From: Erwinia_E haradaeae_B
GTDB lineage: Bacteria; Pseudomonadota; Gammaproteobacteria; Enterobacterales; Enterobacteriaceae
Direction: 5' to 3'
Assembly (NCBI RefSeq): GCF_900698985.1
Contig: NZ_LR217730.1
Span: 372,001-436,000 of the forward strand
DNA: 64,000 nucleotides
Position 1 is the stretch's first letter; every line of letters starts with the position of its first letter. The notes under the pieces are model-generated. The model worked only from the letters and a program-made list of their open reading frames with translations. It was not told the origin of the DNA and did not search any database. This document shows positions 9,880 through 19,638 of this stretch, piece after piece. A program made the position numbers and the translations under genes.

Positions 9880-11529
9880 ATGAAAAATTTTAACCCAACA
9901 TATACTGTTGCTTGGCGGGCTCTAAAAGATCATTTTAAAAAAATGAAAAATGTAAAAATTAGTGACCTTTTTGCTAATGATGCACAACGATTTTCTAATT
10001 TTTCTATATTTTTTCAGAACCAGATGCTTGTAGATTTTTCTAAAAATATTATTACTAACGAGACATTAGATAAGTTACAGGAATTAGCAAGAGAAACTCA
10101 TTTACATAGTGCCATCAGATCTATGTTTTCTAGTGAAAAAATTAATTGCACTGAAGATCGCTCAGTGCTTCATATTGCTTTACGTAATCGTGAAAACACC
10201 CCGATCATTATGGATGGACATGATGTTATGCCTCAGGTTAATGCAGTATTACAAAAAATGAAGGTGTTCACTCAGGAAGTAATTCAGGGCCAATGGAGGG
10301 GTTTTACCGGGAAAGCTATTACTGACGTGGTAAATATTGGAATTGGTGGCTCAGATCTTGGACCATATATGGTTACAGAGGCGCTAAAACTATATAAGAA
10401 TCATCTTAGAATGCATTTTGTTTCTAATATTGATTATAAGCATCTTTCTGAAGTATTAAGCATTGTAACTCCAGATACTACACTATTCTTGATTGCATCA
10501 AAAACATTTACTACTCAAGAAACCATAACGAACGCACGTAGCGCACGTACATGGTTTTTAGCGTCAGGAAGACAGGTTGATATATCTAAGCATTTTATTG
10601 CTTTATCTGGTAATCGAGAAGCGGCTAGTGATTTTGGGATCAATATCAATAATATTTTTGAGCTCTGGGATTGGGTTGGGGGGCGTTATTCGGTATGGTC
10701 CTCTATTGGTTTATCCATTGCGCTTTCTATTGGTTTTGAAAACTTTGAAAAACTTCTGAGTGGAGCATATGCTATGGATCGTCATTTTTATGAAGCTCCA
10801 TCAGAAGGGAATTTACCAATACTACTAGCTTTGATTAGCATCTGGTACAGTAATTTTTTTCATTCAGAAACAGAAGCAATTTTACCATATGATCAATCTA
10901 TGCATCGTTTTGTTTCTTATATTCAACAATGTAATATGGAGTCTAATGGAAAAGGTATCGATCGCAATGGGAAATTAATATCTTATCAGACTAGTCCGAT
11001 TATTTGGGGAGAAGTAGGCACTAATGGGCAGCATTCTTTTTATCAGCTATTACATCAAGGAACTAAGTTAATACCATGCGATTTTATTGCATCTGCAGTA
11101 TCTGGAAATACGTTATATGATCATCATATCAAGTTGATATCTGATTTTTTTGCTCAAACAGAAGTTCTAGCTTTTGGTAAAACAGGTGAACAAATACAAA
11201 AAGAATATGCTTATAATCAGCATGATGTTATATTAGATCAAAAGGCGCTTACTTATAAAGTATTGAAGGGGAATCGTCCAACTAATTCGATTTTTTTGCG
11301 TTACATCACTCCATACACTCTTGGGTCCTTAATGGCCCTTTATGAGCATAAAATTTTTACACAAGGGGTTATTCTTAATATTTTTAGTTTTGATCAATGG
11401 GGTGTTGAAATGGGAAAAAAAGCAGCAAACCGTATTCTTTTTGATATCTCTTGCCCAGAAGATATCAATTGTCATGATAGTTCTACTAATGGGCTTATTA
11501 ATTGTTATAAATTATGGCGTAAATTATAG
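9880..11529 (+). CDS. pgi: Glucose-6-phosphate isomerase
   Basis: This glycolytic and gluconeogenic enzyme interconverts glucose 6-phosphate and fructose 6-phosphate in the cytoplasm. The 549 residues match the E. coli length exactly. The phosphate-binding segment NIGIGGSDLGP is at about residues 149-159, WVGGRYSVWS holds the conserved Arg, GTNGQHSF holds the catalytic His region, and the C-terminal FDQWGVEMGKK holds the catalytic Lys. AGAGT lies before the ATG. In this window the product is positioned to feed GlmS, which uses fructose 6-phosphate. The gene stands alone with eroded DNA on both sides. Confidence 0.97.
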   Translation: MKNFNPTYTVAWRALKDHFKKMKNVKISDLFANDAQRFSNFSIFFQNQMLVDFSKNIITNETLDKLQELARETHLHSAIRSMFSSEKINCTEDRSVLHIALRNRENTPIIMDGHDVMPQVNAVLQKMKVFTQEVIQGQWRGFTGKAITDVVNIGIGGSDLGPYMVTEALKLYKNHLRMHFVSNIDYKHLSEVLSIVTPDTTLFLIASKTFTTQETITNARSARTWFLASGRQVDISKHFIALSGNREAASDFGININNIFELWDWVGGRYSVWSSIGLSIALSIGFENFEKLLSGAYAMDRHFYEAPSEGNLPILLALISIWYSNFFHSETEAILPYDQSMHRFVSYIQQCNMESNGKGIDRNGKLISYQTSPIIWGEVGTNGQHSFYQLLHQGTKLIPCDFIASAVSGNTLYDHHIKLISDFFAQTEVLAFGKTGEQIQKEYAYNQHDVILDQKALTYKVLKGNRPTNSIFLRYITPYTLGSLMALYEHKIFTQGVILNIFSFDQWGVEMGKKAANRILFDISCPEDINCHDSSTNGLINCYKLWRKL

Positions 11530-11840
11530 ATATATTTTTCATATATAACAAGTTTTTCTCTATAATAAATAGTTATTCAATATTAGTGTATAAATTTTTG
11601 CATAGATTATTTATTTGAAGAAAAAACATTAGTTGCTTATTTTTTTTGAGGATTTGCAAGTATTAGTAATAAATATATATCACATATTATATAATGTACA
11701 TTACATTTAAACATTTTTTATGAAGCAGAAATTCTATGTAATATAGTGGGATGGATTTTTAATATGGAGTATGTAATTTGTATAAATATAATTGATGTAA
11801 AAATAGTAGCCACTCTTATATTTTTGGAGAGAAAAAGATT
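11530..11840. other. Short gene-less stretch between convergent pgi and deacetylase genes
   Basis: AT-rich, with no frame or clear hairpin terminator. Nothing supportable was found here. Confidence 0.5.
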
Positions 11841-12821
11841 TTATAGTTGGGGATTTGCGTGATGGGTAAGTAGCTTTTTTGCATAATATTCTGATAATTT
11901 CATGCTAATTGTGTGTATACGTAGATATTCAAATAATTGCTCTAAGTCATCATATAACCCTTCTATTTCATTTTTAGTTTTGAATGTTGGGCTACCTCCT
12001 GGCATTAATTCAGAAGAATGTAACATAAATTCTACATAATCTTTACCGCTAGCCAAAGTATTTGTTGCTAATTTCATCATTTGTTTTACATTTCCTCTTT
12101 TTGGTCGAAGCCAATGTACTGAAGGATAATGTCGTTTACCATGTAGCCTATGTAAAACATTTTGCACCTTATTTATTAAGAAACCATGTTTATATTGAGT
12201 GGTTACCGGTACTTCAAGCAGTGTTGAGCGGCCTGGTTTCGACACATCTTGTTCATCAATAAAATAGGCCTGATCAAGAAAATTCTGATAATTAACGCCA
12301 CCAGAACCTTTTGGGTCCCCAATAGAGCGCTCCCAATTGATTTTTGGGGTCACTGAGCAGTCTACTTTATAACCTTGTTCAATTAATAATTGAGCATAAA
12401 ATGTGTTAAATGCCCACCGACCTGCCCTATGGGAATGCATTTTGACTTGTAGCGTATCTTCTAATAAATGCGTCAAGTAAATAATTTTTTCCTTAATCTG
12501 CTTCTTTGGATATTCGATTAAGTAAGGTTTATAACGTAAATCATTCCCAGTCAAATTATATATTGGAGGGCTGTTGTAGGCGTGCAAATGAGTACCTATT
12601 TCACCACTTTTATTAGCAATGACGTGTTTGGCAAATTCAATATATGAAGGGTCGATAATCATTTCATAATTCGTTAGCCAAGTTGTCTTGAATTGATATG
12701 TTTCGCACAATTCTTGAAAACGTGGTAAAAAATAAGCATTTTTTGTTGTAATTTGATTGCAGTTATTCCAAAGATCATCACCTTCAGTATCAATAGTAAT
12801 AATAAATACGGGTTTGTTCAT
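11841..12821 (-). CDS. NodB-like polysaccharide deacetylase, probable LPS-core type (WalW/WabN-like)
   Basis: The 326-residue protein begins with a buried beta-strand and the acidic motif DTEGDD (residues 11-16), which occupies the place of the metal-binding Asp motif of NodB-homology deacetylases. GTHLHAY follows with the two His ligands, then HRAGRWAFN with the conserved Arg, and LLEVPVT near residue 200. Related enterobacterial proteins act on N-acetylhexosamine of the LPS core, so an envelope role is inferred; the substrate cannot be read from sequence. There is no signal peptide, which suggests action on a cytoplasmic, lipid-linked intermediate. GAG stands 9 bases before the ATG. The gene is alone, and no glycosyltransferase is next to it. 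hldE near the right end of the window also points to a retained LPS core. Confidence 0.7.
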   Translation of the reverse strand: MNKPVFIITIDTEGDDLWNNCNQITTKNAYFLPRFQELCETYQFKTTWLTNYEMIIDPSYIEFAKHVIANKSGEIGTHLHAYNSPPIYNLTGNDLRYKPYLIEYPKKQIKEKIIYLTHLLEDTLQVKMHSHRAGRWAFNTFYAQLLIEQGYKVDCSVTPKINWERSIGDPKGSGGVNYQNFLDQAYFIDEQDVSKPGRSTLLEVPVTTQYKHGFLINKVQNVLHRLHGKRHYPSVHWLRPKRGNVKQMMKLATNTLASGKDYVEFMLHSSELMPGGSPTFKTKNEIEGLYDDLEQLFEYLRIHTISMKLSEYYAKKLLTHHANPQL

Positions 12822-13168
12822 TTTTTACTCTAAATAATACGATAAATGATGATTAGTGTGCATAATGATATTTAGATCATTCGAAATTCTATAAATTGAT
12901 ATTATTTCATATAGCCACGCTTAAGTCTACAGAATAATTTTTACTTATTGTGTAAGGTATATAATCTTCTGTTTGTATTTTGTATTATAATAAATTTATT
13001 GTTTATTGATATTGCACTTCGTTTAATGTAGATAGACAGAGTGCAAGATTGCAAAGTATAGTTAGTGCATATAAAATATAATATATAGATTATAGATATA
13101 AGCTAATGCAGAGGCATAATAGTACAGTGAAGATATCATCTCAAGCTGTCTTGAGAACGGAAAACGTA
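12822..13168. other. Gene-less stretch between deacetylase gene and ispA
   Basis: Divergent genes flank it. In E. coli xseB overlaps the start of ispA; here no XseB frame survives. An in-frame ATG at 13106 would extend IspA by 21 residues with no counterpart in E. coli IspA, so the region 13106-13168 may hold the eroded end of xseB, although I could not align it convincingly. Confidence 0.5.
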
Positions 13169-14068
13169 ATGAGTTTTAATGTGTCACTAAATAGTTATTT
13201 TAATCGTATAAATGTAGTGTTAACAGACTACCTTTCTAAGTTGCCTTTAAAGAGAACCCCTTTAGTTCAAGCTATGGAATATAGTGTATTGTTAGGCGGG
13301 AAACGTTTACGTCCTTTGCTAGTGTATGCAACAGGTAATATGTTACATGTGAAAGATGTATCTCTTGATGCCCCAGCAGCAGCGATTGAATGTATGCATG
13401 CGTATTCTCTTATTCATGATGATTTGCCTGCGATAGATAATGATGTTCTACGTCGTGATCAAGCTACTTGTCATTATAAATTTGGAGAGGATATTGCTAT
13501 CTTGGCTGGAGATGCGTTACAGACACTTTCTTTTTCTATATTAATCAACTCTAAGATTCCTGGAGTTGTACTAGAAAATCGTATTTCTATGCTTTCTGAA
13601 TTGGCTCATGCTAGTGGTGTAACAGGGATGTGTGGTGGTCAGATTCTAGATTTAATTTCGGAAGGGCAGCAGATTAGTATAGATAACTTAGAAAGAATCC
13701 ATCAACACAAGACAGGGGCATTAATACGATCAGCAGTTCGTTTAGGTGCATTAACAGCTGGGGATATTGGTGTAGATTTAATCCCAGATCTTGACAAATT
13801 TTCTAACGCAATTGGTTTAGCTTTTCAAGTAAAAGATGATATTCTAGATGTTACTAAGGACAATAATAGTCTACCACAACGAACAAGGCCTGGTAGTCGT
13901 TGGAGAAAAAGTACTTATCCTGAACTGATCGGATTAGATAATTCTCGAGCAAAAATAAAAGATCTCTATAATAAATCTTTAAGTATATTAGAAATTCTTT
14001 CTAAACAAAAATATAATACAACTATGCTACAAGCTCTGGCAAGTTTTATCATTACACGCGATCAATAA
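13169..14068 (+). CDS. ispA: Farnesyl diphosphate synthase
   Basis: The enzyme condenses IPP with DMAPP and then GPP to make farnesyl diphosphate, the precursor for undecaprenyl phosphate and the ubiquinone side chain. Starting at 13169 gives 299 residues, the E. coli length, and GGA stands 7 bases upstream; the ATG at 13106 would add a poorly conserved leader. GGKRLRP is at about residues 43-49, the first Asp-rich motif DDLPAID at about 84-90, and the second DDILD at about 223-227. KSTYPELIGL is also conserved. dxs follows 17 bases later, as in the E. coli xseB-ispA-dxs operon, so both are probably co-transcribed. xseB is missing. Confidence 0.95.
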   Translation: MSFNVSLNSYFNRINVVLTDYLSKLPLKRTPLVQAMEYSVLLGGKRLRPLLVYATGNMLHVKDVSLDAPAAAIECMHAYSLIHDDLPAIDNDVLRRDQATCHYKFGEDIAILAGDALQTLSFSILINSKIPGVVLENRISMLSELAHASGVTGMCGGQILDLISEGQQISIDNLERIHQHKTGALIRSAVRLGALTAGDIGVDLIPDLDKFSNAIGLAFQVKDDILDVTKDNNSLPQRTRPGSRWRKSTYPELIGLDNSRAKIKDLYNKSLSILEILSKQKYNTTMLQALASFIITRDQ

Positions 14069-14085
14069 CATTACATGAGACGCTA

Positions 14086-15951
14086 ATGAGTTTTGAATCT
14101 AAAAAGTATCCTACTCTTGCCTGGGTGCGCACAGTACAAGAATTGCGTTTGCAACCAAAAGAGAGCCTATCATTGCTTTGTAGTGAACTAAGACAGTACT
14201 TACTTTCTAGTGTTAGTTGTTCTAGTGGTCACTTAGCTTCTGGATTAGGTGTTGTCGAACTCACTGTAGCATTGCATTATGTCTATAATACACCATTTGA
14301 TTATTTGGTATGGGATGTTGGTCATCAGGCATACCCACATAAAATATTGACAGGCCGCCGTGATCAAATAGGCACTATTCGTCAGAAGAATGGGCTGCAT
14401 CCATTTCCGTGGCGTGAAGAAAGTGAATTTGATGTTCTGAGTGTTGGTCATTCATCTACCTCAATTAGTGCTGGCTTAGGAATGGCTGTTGCAGCTGCAA
14501 AGGAGAAAAAAGGTCGTCAAACGGTGTGTGTAATTGGTGATGGCGCCATGACTGCTGGTATGGCATTTGAAGCAATGAACCATGCGGGAGATATCAAGGC
14601 TAATTTATTAGTTGTGCTTAATGATAATGAAATGTCAATTTCTGAAAATGTAGGTGCGTTAAATAATCGCCTTAATCAAATTTTACCTAGTCAAGCTTGT
14701 GCTCGTATTTGTGAAACTAGTAAAGATATTCTTCATGGGTTTTTATCTTTAAAAGAGATCTTTAAAAAAATTAATAACAATTGTAAAGTTGTTCCCGTTT
14801 CGGGTACATTATTTGAGGAATTTGGGTTTCATTATATCGGTCCGGTAGATGGGCATGATGTTCGAGCGTTAATCCTTACGTTGCGCAATATACGTACATT
14901 AGACGGCCCTCAATTTTTGCATGTGATTACAAAAAAAGGAAAAGGTTATGCGCCGGCAGAAGAAGATCCTATAAGTTGGCATGCTGTTCCTAGGTTCGAT
15001 CCGGATATCGGTTTATTACCTCGAAATACTGAAAAATTACCTAGCTACTCAGAAATTTTTGGGCAATGGCTCAGTGAGGTCGCAGAAAATGATGATAAGC
15101 TCATGGCGGTAACGCCAGCTATGCGTGAGGGTTCTGGTATGTTGAGCTTTTCACGTGAGTATCCTAAGCAATATTTTGATGTTGCCATTGCTGAGCAACA
15201 TGCAGTGACTTTTGCTGCTGGATTAGCAATTGGTGGTTATCGCCCTGTAGTTGCAATTTATTCTACTTTTTTACAAAGAGCTTATGATCAGGTGATTCAT
15301 GATGTTGCACTTCAAAAATTATCAGTATTGTTTGCGATTGATCGTGGAGGAGTGGTAGGTGCTGATGGGCATACTCATCAAGGAGCATTTGACATCTCTT
15401 TTTTACGTTGTATCCCTAATATTATTATTATGACGCCTAGCGATGAGAATGAATGTCGTCAGATGCTATATACTGGGTACCATCATCAAGGAGGACCTAG
15501 TGCTGTACGTTACCCGCGAGGTTATGGAATTGGGGCGCCTATTAAACCGCTATCACTTCTCCCTATTGGGAGAGGTGTCATAAAACGAAAAGGAGAAAAA
15601 TTAGCGATTTTAAATTTTGGGGCACTTCTTCAGCAAGCGGCAATAGTAGCAGAAAAAATCAATAGTACACTAATCGATATGCGTTTCGTAAAACCTTTAG
15701 ATGAGTCTTTAGTATTAAGTTTATTGGAGAATCACGACTCAGTAGTTACTATTGAAGAGGGTGCGATAAAAGGTGGTGCTGGTAGTGGAATTAATGAACT
15801 TTTTATGGCTAAACGTAAATTCATGCCAGTTTTAAATATTGGTTTTCCGGATGAGTTTATTCCTCAAGGCACTCAAGACGAAATACGTATTGATTATCAG
15901 TTGGATTGGATTGGCATTCAAAAACAAATAGAAAATTGGTTAGCACAATAA
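14086..15951 (+). CDS. dxs: 1-deoxy-D-xylulose-5-phosphate synthase
   Basis: This thiamine-diphosphate enzyme joins pyruvate and glyceraldehyde 3-phosphate in the first step of the MEP isoprenoid pathway. The 621 residues compare with 620 in E. coli. The TPP-binding motif GDGAMTAGMAFEAMN is at about residues 152-166, with NDNEMSIS just after. The transketolase-like Pyr domain has DVAIAEQHAVTFAAG with the catalytic Glu at about 370, and DRGGVVGADGHTHQG follows. It lies 17 bases after ispA and is probably read from the same transcript. The Shine-Dalgarno is weak (GAGA). Its presence means the symbiont makes its own isoprenoid precursors, consistent with ispA, ubiK and ubiX in this window. Confidence 0.97.
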   Translation: MSFESKKYPTLAWVRTVQELRLQPKESLSLLCSELRQYLLSSVSCSSGHLASGLGVVELTVALHYVYNTPFDYLVWDVGHQAYPHKILTGRRDQIGTIRQKNGLHPFPWREESEFDVLSVGHSSTSISAGLGMAVAAAKEKKGRQTVCVIGDGAMTAGMAFEAMNHAGDIKANLLVVLNDNEMSISENVGALNNRLNQILPSQACARICETSKDILHGFLSLKEIFKKINNNCKVVPVSGTLFEEFGFHYIGPVDGHDVRALILTLRNIRTLDGPQFLHVITKKGKGYAPAEEDPISWHAVPRFDPDIGLLPRNTEKLPSYSEIFGQWLSEVAENDDKLMAVTPAMREGSGMLSFSREYPKQYFDVAIAEQHAVTFAAGLAIGGYRPVVAIYSTFLQRAYDQVIHDVALQKLSVLFAIDRGGVVGADGHTHQGAFDISFLRCIPNIIIMTPSDENECRQMLYTGYHHQGGPSAVRYPRGYGIGAPIKPLSLLPIGRGVIKRKGEKLAILNFGALLQQAAIVAEKINSTLIDMRFVKPLDESLVLSLLENHDSVVTIEEGAIKGGAGSGINELFMAKRKFMPVLNIGFPDEFIPQGTQDEIRIDYQLDWIGIQKQIENWLAQ

Positions 15952-16840
15952 AATACTATCTTAATTAAATGTAAATGTTATATATAACATATTTTATTAT
16001 TATATCCTGTTATCTTAATGTATTAAAATAATTGCTACATATAATTATTTATATAGTAAAAATATTCGGTTTGATATCAGGCATATCGCTTGAGATAGAT
16101 AAGTTTTTCAGTAATAATAACGATTAAATTTTATATTACTAACCATAATGGTCAGTATGCATCATAACATACCTAATAAGAAGGATGAATTAAGAGGATG
16201 GCATGTCACGAAATATTTCTCAAATCATTCTAAAATTTTTTAAGTATAGCCTAGAAAGACTTAGTAGTGAGTATATTGACAGTTGTTAAAAATAAGAATT
16301 TTCTTTAGTCAATCTACCTGCACTCGATAAATAAAATAGCTAAATGCATTTAAATATTTTAAAAATATTACTTATTAGCGTATGTTTATTACAGACATAA
16401 TATAGATTATAGAAGTATAATAAGAAATAAAAATATATAATATTTTATATTAAAATTATCTATAGTACCAATGAATAATTTTTTGTTTAATTAATATTAA
16501 GAATAATAATTAGCGCTCAGCATTGAGCGAGGGGTTAATGTTGTATTATAATAAACAAGGAATGATCCATATATGAATTATAAAAAGTTTTTGTATAACG
16601 TGGTAATATAATTAAGCGATATAATTACTCTAATGGTGAGATTAGATATTTGCATGGTATGTAATTTTAAAGCATTAATATATATTTATATTATTATAGC
16701 ATGTATTCGTTTAAAAATATTTCTATCTAGAGGGTGTATTTCATACAAATGTAAATGCTATCTATAGAACTGATTGTTTTTTTTGATAGAATTAAGTATA
16801 TACGATAATCTATTCTTAAGAGATTTTTAGGTAAACGACA
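15952..16840. other. Gene-less stretch between dxs and ubiK
   Basis: No gene supported. The region includes the compact hairpin at 16514-16529. In E. coli the gene divergent to ubiK is ribB, preceded by an FMN riboswitch. I looked on the minus strand for the riboswitch consensus and RibB motifs and found neither. Confidence 0.55.
16514..16529. repeat. Perfect 6-bp hairpin with GCAT loop
   Basis: CGCTCA, a GCAT tetraloop and TGAGCG form a perfect GC-rich stem inside very AT-rich DNA, followed by AGGGG. No T-run follows on either strand, so it is not a standard terminator. It may be a fossil of a structured RNA or leader upstream of ubiK. Confidence 0.45.
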
Positions 16841-17086
16841 ATGATTGATTTAAAAAAAATTGAAAGTCTAGCTCGTCAGGTTCATAGCGCAATGCCGATA
16901 AGTGTAAGAGATGTTGGGTATGATATGGAAAAGAAAATTCGGCAGATCCTTCAGTCACAATTAATGCAACTAGATTTAGTTAGCCGTACAGAGTTTGATG
17001 TTCAAGTTCAAGCTTTATTGCGCATGAGAGAAAAACTCTCTGCTCTAGAACAGCGTTTAGTAATACTGGAAAAACAGTTATCATAA
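16841..17086 (+). CDS. ubiK: Ubiquinone biosynthesis accessory factor UbiK
   Basis: UbiK (formerly YqiC) is a small helical protein that helps assemble the Ubi synthesis complex with UbiJ for aerobic ubiquinone production. The 81-residue protein aligns along E. coli UbiK: MIDLKKIE at the start, EKKIRQILQ, and LVSRTEFDVQ in the middle. The C-terminal half is a predicted coiled coil with ALLRMREKLSALEQRL. It lacks the acidic/proline-rich tail of the E. coli protein (96 residues). TTAGGT precedes the ATG. The gene stands alone. Together with ubiX it suggests that ubiquinone synthesis and respiration are kept. Confidence 0.9.
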   Translation: MIDLKKIESLARQVHSAMPISVRDVGYDMEKKIRQILQSQLMQLDLVSRTEFDVQVQALLRMREKLSALEQRLVILEKQLS

Positions 17087-17593
17087 TATCATTGAAGTTT
17101 TATGGTAATTGTTTTAATGTTTTTTATCTTTAGTTCTATCAAGAAAAAAAGTATACGGCACGATAAACGAATCTCATTTATAAGAATAAACTATTCAAGT
17201 TGCGTAGTTTTAATAAGAGATGTATAGATAACTTTTTTCTTACTATAATGTAAGTTACAAAATAATACTATTGTTATGATTACTGTTAATGGTTTGGATT
17301 GATTAAAGATATCTAATACTAAAATCTTATCTCATTCTATATTATATGTGAATAAAACAGAGGTAATATGATGTAATAAAAGGATTCTAAAGTTATGCTA
17401 AAACACTAACTTAAGAATTAATAGTGGTTATTTATAGTTAAGATCGTGGGTATTTCTTTTTAGTATCATATTGTGATAATGTTACTATTAAATAAATATT
17501 GTTATATTGTATTATATTTTCAACGTAAACAGTATAATTTTAAGATAAAAATACTGATATCTTATCAATTACAAATAATAATGGAAGTCTGTA
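17087..17593. other. Gene-less stretch between ubiK and cvpA
   Basis: In E. coli dedD lies before cvpA; no DedD frame is readable. The cvpA-purF promoter is expected here. I did not find a confident promoter or a PurR-like operator. Confidence 0.5.
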
Positions 17594-18085
17594 ATGATCT
17601 GGATAGATTATATTATATTAGCGATTATTTCTTGTTCAGCTTTTGTAAGTTTGAGGCGTGGTTTCATTAAAGAAGTGCTATCTCTCGTAATCTGGGTTCT
17701 GGCATTATTTATTGCTTATTATTATTATAATTTCTTATCTAATTGGTTAACGATAGTAGGATTACATAATACTTTAGTTTGTAACGGAATAGCTATAACA
17801 TCTTTATTTGTTGGGGCGCTAACAGTAGGAGCTATTGCAAGTTCTATTATGGGGCGCTTAGTATTAGAAACTGGATTCTCAGGTACAGATCAAGTTCTCG
17901 GAATATGCTTTGGAGGATTACGGGGTATTATAATTGTTTCATTAATGCTTTTTTTCTTAGACACATTTACTGATTTGAATACAATGCTAGATTGGGAAAA
18001 ATCTCAACTTGCTCCAAAGTTTATATGTCTAATGCATTGGATTTTAAGTTATTTCAAAGACACATCAATTTTTATGCCACGGTAA
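17594..18085 (+). CDS. cvpA: Inner membrane protein CvpA
   Basis: CvpA is a small inner membrane protein first known from colicin V production and linked in enterobacteria to envelope stress resistance; its molecular activity is not settled. The 163 residues (E. coli 162) begin MIWIDYIILAIIS and show four hydrophobic segments at about 5-22, 28-48, 66-86 and 100-122. The conserved SLRRGFIKE, SGTDQVLG and GALRG-like (GGLRGI) motifs are present. GGAAG lies 8 bases before the ATG. purF follows 35 bases after the stop as in E. coli, so the pair is likely one operon. Retention in such a reduced genome is notable given the unclear role. Confidence 0.93.
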   Translation: MIWIDYIILAIISCSAFVSLRRGFIKEVLSLVIWVLALFIAYYYYNFLSNWLTIVGLHNTLVCNGIAITSLFVGALTVGAIASSIMGRLVLETGFSGTDQVLGICFGGLRGIIIVSLMLFFLDTFTDLNTMLDWEKSQLAPKFICLMHWILSYFKDTSIFMPR

Positions 18086-18120
18086 GCCTGTTATTGTTCA
18101 GCTTATGAGGAACGATTAAT

Positions 18121-19638
18121 ATGTGCGGTATTGTTGGGATTGCAGGTTTTATGCCAGTAAACCAATCTATTTATGATGCATTAACAGTGTTACAACATCG
18201 CGGACAAGATGCTGCCGGTATTGTGACTCTTGATGACTTAAACTGTTTTCATATGAGAAAAGCAAATGGATTAGTAAGCGCTGTATTTAATCTTCGTCAT
18301 ATGCGACGTATGCAAGGTAATATGGGTATCGGGCATGTCCGTTACCCTACAGCTGGTAGCTGTAGTGCGTCTGAGGCGCAGCCTTTTTACGTAAATTCTC
18401 CATATGGCATTACTCTTGCTCATAATGGAAATATTACAAATTCGCATATATTGCGTAAAGAGTTGTTTGAAGATAGTCATCGTCATGTAAATACCACTTC
18501 GGATTCAGAAATTTTACTTAATATTTTTGCGCAAGAAATAAATCGTTTTGAAGTGCACAGGCTTTCTTCAGAAAATATTTTTTCAGCCGTTTCTAAACTG
18601 CATCAGAAAGTTCGTGGCGCTTATGCATGTGTGGCGATGATTATTGGTCATGGGTTAGTTGCATTTCGTGATCCTAATGGAATCCGTCTATTGGTAATTG
18701 GTGAACGTCAAAGAGCTGATGGTCGTGTTGAACATATAGTAGCTTCTGAAAGCGTTGCATTAGATATGCTAGGTTTTAAAATTTTACGTGATGTAGAACC
18801 TGGAGAAGCGGTGTACATTACAGTTAGCGGTCAATTATTTAGCCAGCAGTGTTCTGAGAATCCACAGTGCAATCCGTGTTTATTTGAGTATGTTTATTTT
18901 GCGCGTCCAGACTCATTTCTTGATAAGATTTCTGTATATAGCGCTAGAGTACGTATGGGCACTAAACTTGGTCTTAAAATTTCTAGAGAATGGAAAAATT
19001 ACACTATTGATGTAGTTATTCCAATTCCTGAAACATCTTGCGATATAGCATTAGAGATGGCGCGTATTCTTAACAAACCGTATAGACAAGGATTTGTCAA
19101 AAATCGTTATGTAGGTCGCACCTTTATTATGCCAGGGCAGCACTTGCGTCGTGGTGCCGTAAGGCGTAAATTAAACGCTAATCGCGCTGAATTCTGTGGT
19201 AAAAATGTACTGTTAGTAGATGATTCTATTGTGCGTGGAACTACTTCAGAACAAATCATTGAAATGGCACGTGAAGCGGGGGCAAATCAGGTTTACCTAG
19301 CTTCAGCAGCCCCGGAAATTCGCTTTCCCAATGTTTATGGTATTGATATACCAAATGCCCAAGAACTTATTGCTCATGGAAGAAATATAGAAGAAATTCG
19401 TCAGTTAATAGGTGCTGATGCATTAATCTTTCAAGACTTAACAGATTTAATCGAAGCTGTTCGAGAAGATAATCTTAAAATTAAACGATTTGAATGCTCT
19501 GTATTTGATGGTATTTACATTACTCAAGATATTGATAAGGAATATCTTGAGTATTTGCAATTATTACGTAATGATGATGCTAAAAAATTACAGCGTCAAA
19601 ATGACATGGAAAGTTTGGAAATATATAATGAAACATAA
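18121..19638 (+). CDS. purF: Amidophosphoribosyltransferase
   Basis: PurF transfers the amide nitrogen of glutamine to PRPP, the first committed step of purine synthesis. At 505 residues it equals the E. coli enzyme. The N-terminal nucleophile Cys2 (MCGIVGI) starts the glutaminase domain, with HVRYPTAG and HNGNITN following. The PRPP-binding loop VLLVDDSIVRGTTS is at about residues 362-375. Residue 190 is Leu (CTA at 18688) in DPNGIRLL, where the family nearly always has Pro (DPNGIRPL). GAGGA lies 10 bases upstream. It follows cvpA closely. Either purine synthesis is kept or the substitution marks early decay. Confidence 0.96.
   Translation: MCGIVGIAGFMPVNQSIYDALTVLQHRGQDAAGIVTLDDLNCFHMRKANGLVSAVFNLRHMRRMQGNMGIGHVRYPTAGSCSASEAQPFYVNSPYGITLAHNGNITNSHILRKELFEDSHRHVNTTSDSEILLNIFAQEINRFEVHRLSSENIFSAVSKLHQKVRGAYACVAMIIGHGLVAFRDPNGIRLLVIGERQRADGRVEHIVASESVALDMLGFKILRDVEPGEAVYITVSGQLFSQQCSENPQCNPCLFEYVYFARPDSFLDKISVYSARVRMGTKLGLKISREWKNYTIDVVIPIPETSCDIALEMARILNKPYRQGFVKNRYVGRTFIMPGQHLRRGAVRRKLNANRAEFCGKNVLLVDDSIVRGTTSEQIIEMAREAGANQVYLASAAPEIRFPNVYGIDIPNAQELIAHGRNIEEIRQLIGADALIFQDLTDLIEAVREDNLKIKRFECSVFDGIYITQDIDKEYLEYLQLLRNDDAKKLQRQNDMESLEIYNET

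Noticed and set aside
12062..12262. Plus-strand frame inside the deacetylase gene
   Set aside because: Antisense shadow of a gene with clear family motifs.
13106..13168. N-terminal extension of IspA or eroded xseB end
   Set aside because: The 21 residues have no counterpart in E. coli IspA and could not be aligned with XseB convincingly.
16100..16530. Possible FMN riboswitch of a lost ribB divergent from ubiK
   Set aside because: None of the conserved riboswitch blocks could be found on the minus strand.
17473..17670. 65-codon frame overlapping the cvpA start
   Set aside because: It overlaps a well-supported gene in another frame and has random AT-rich composition.
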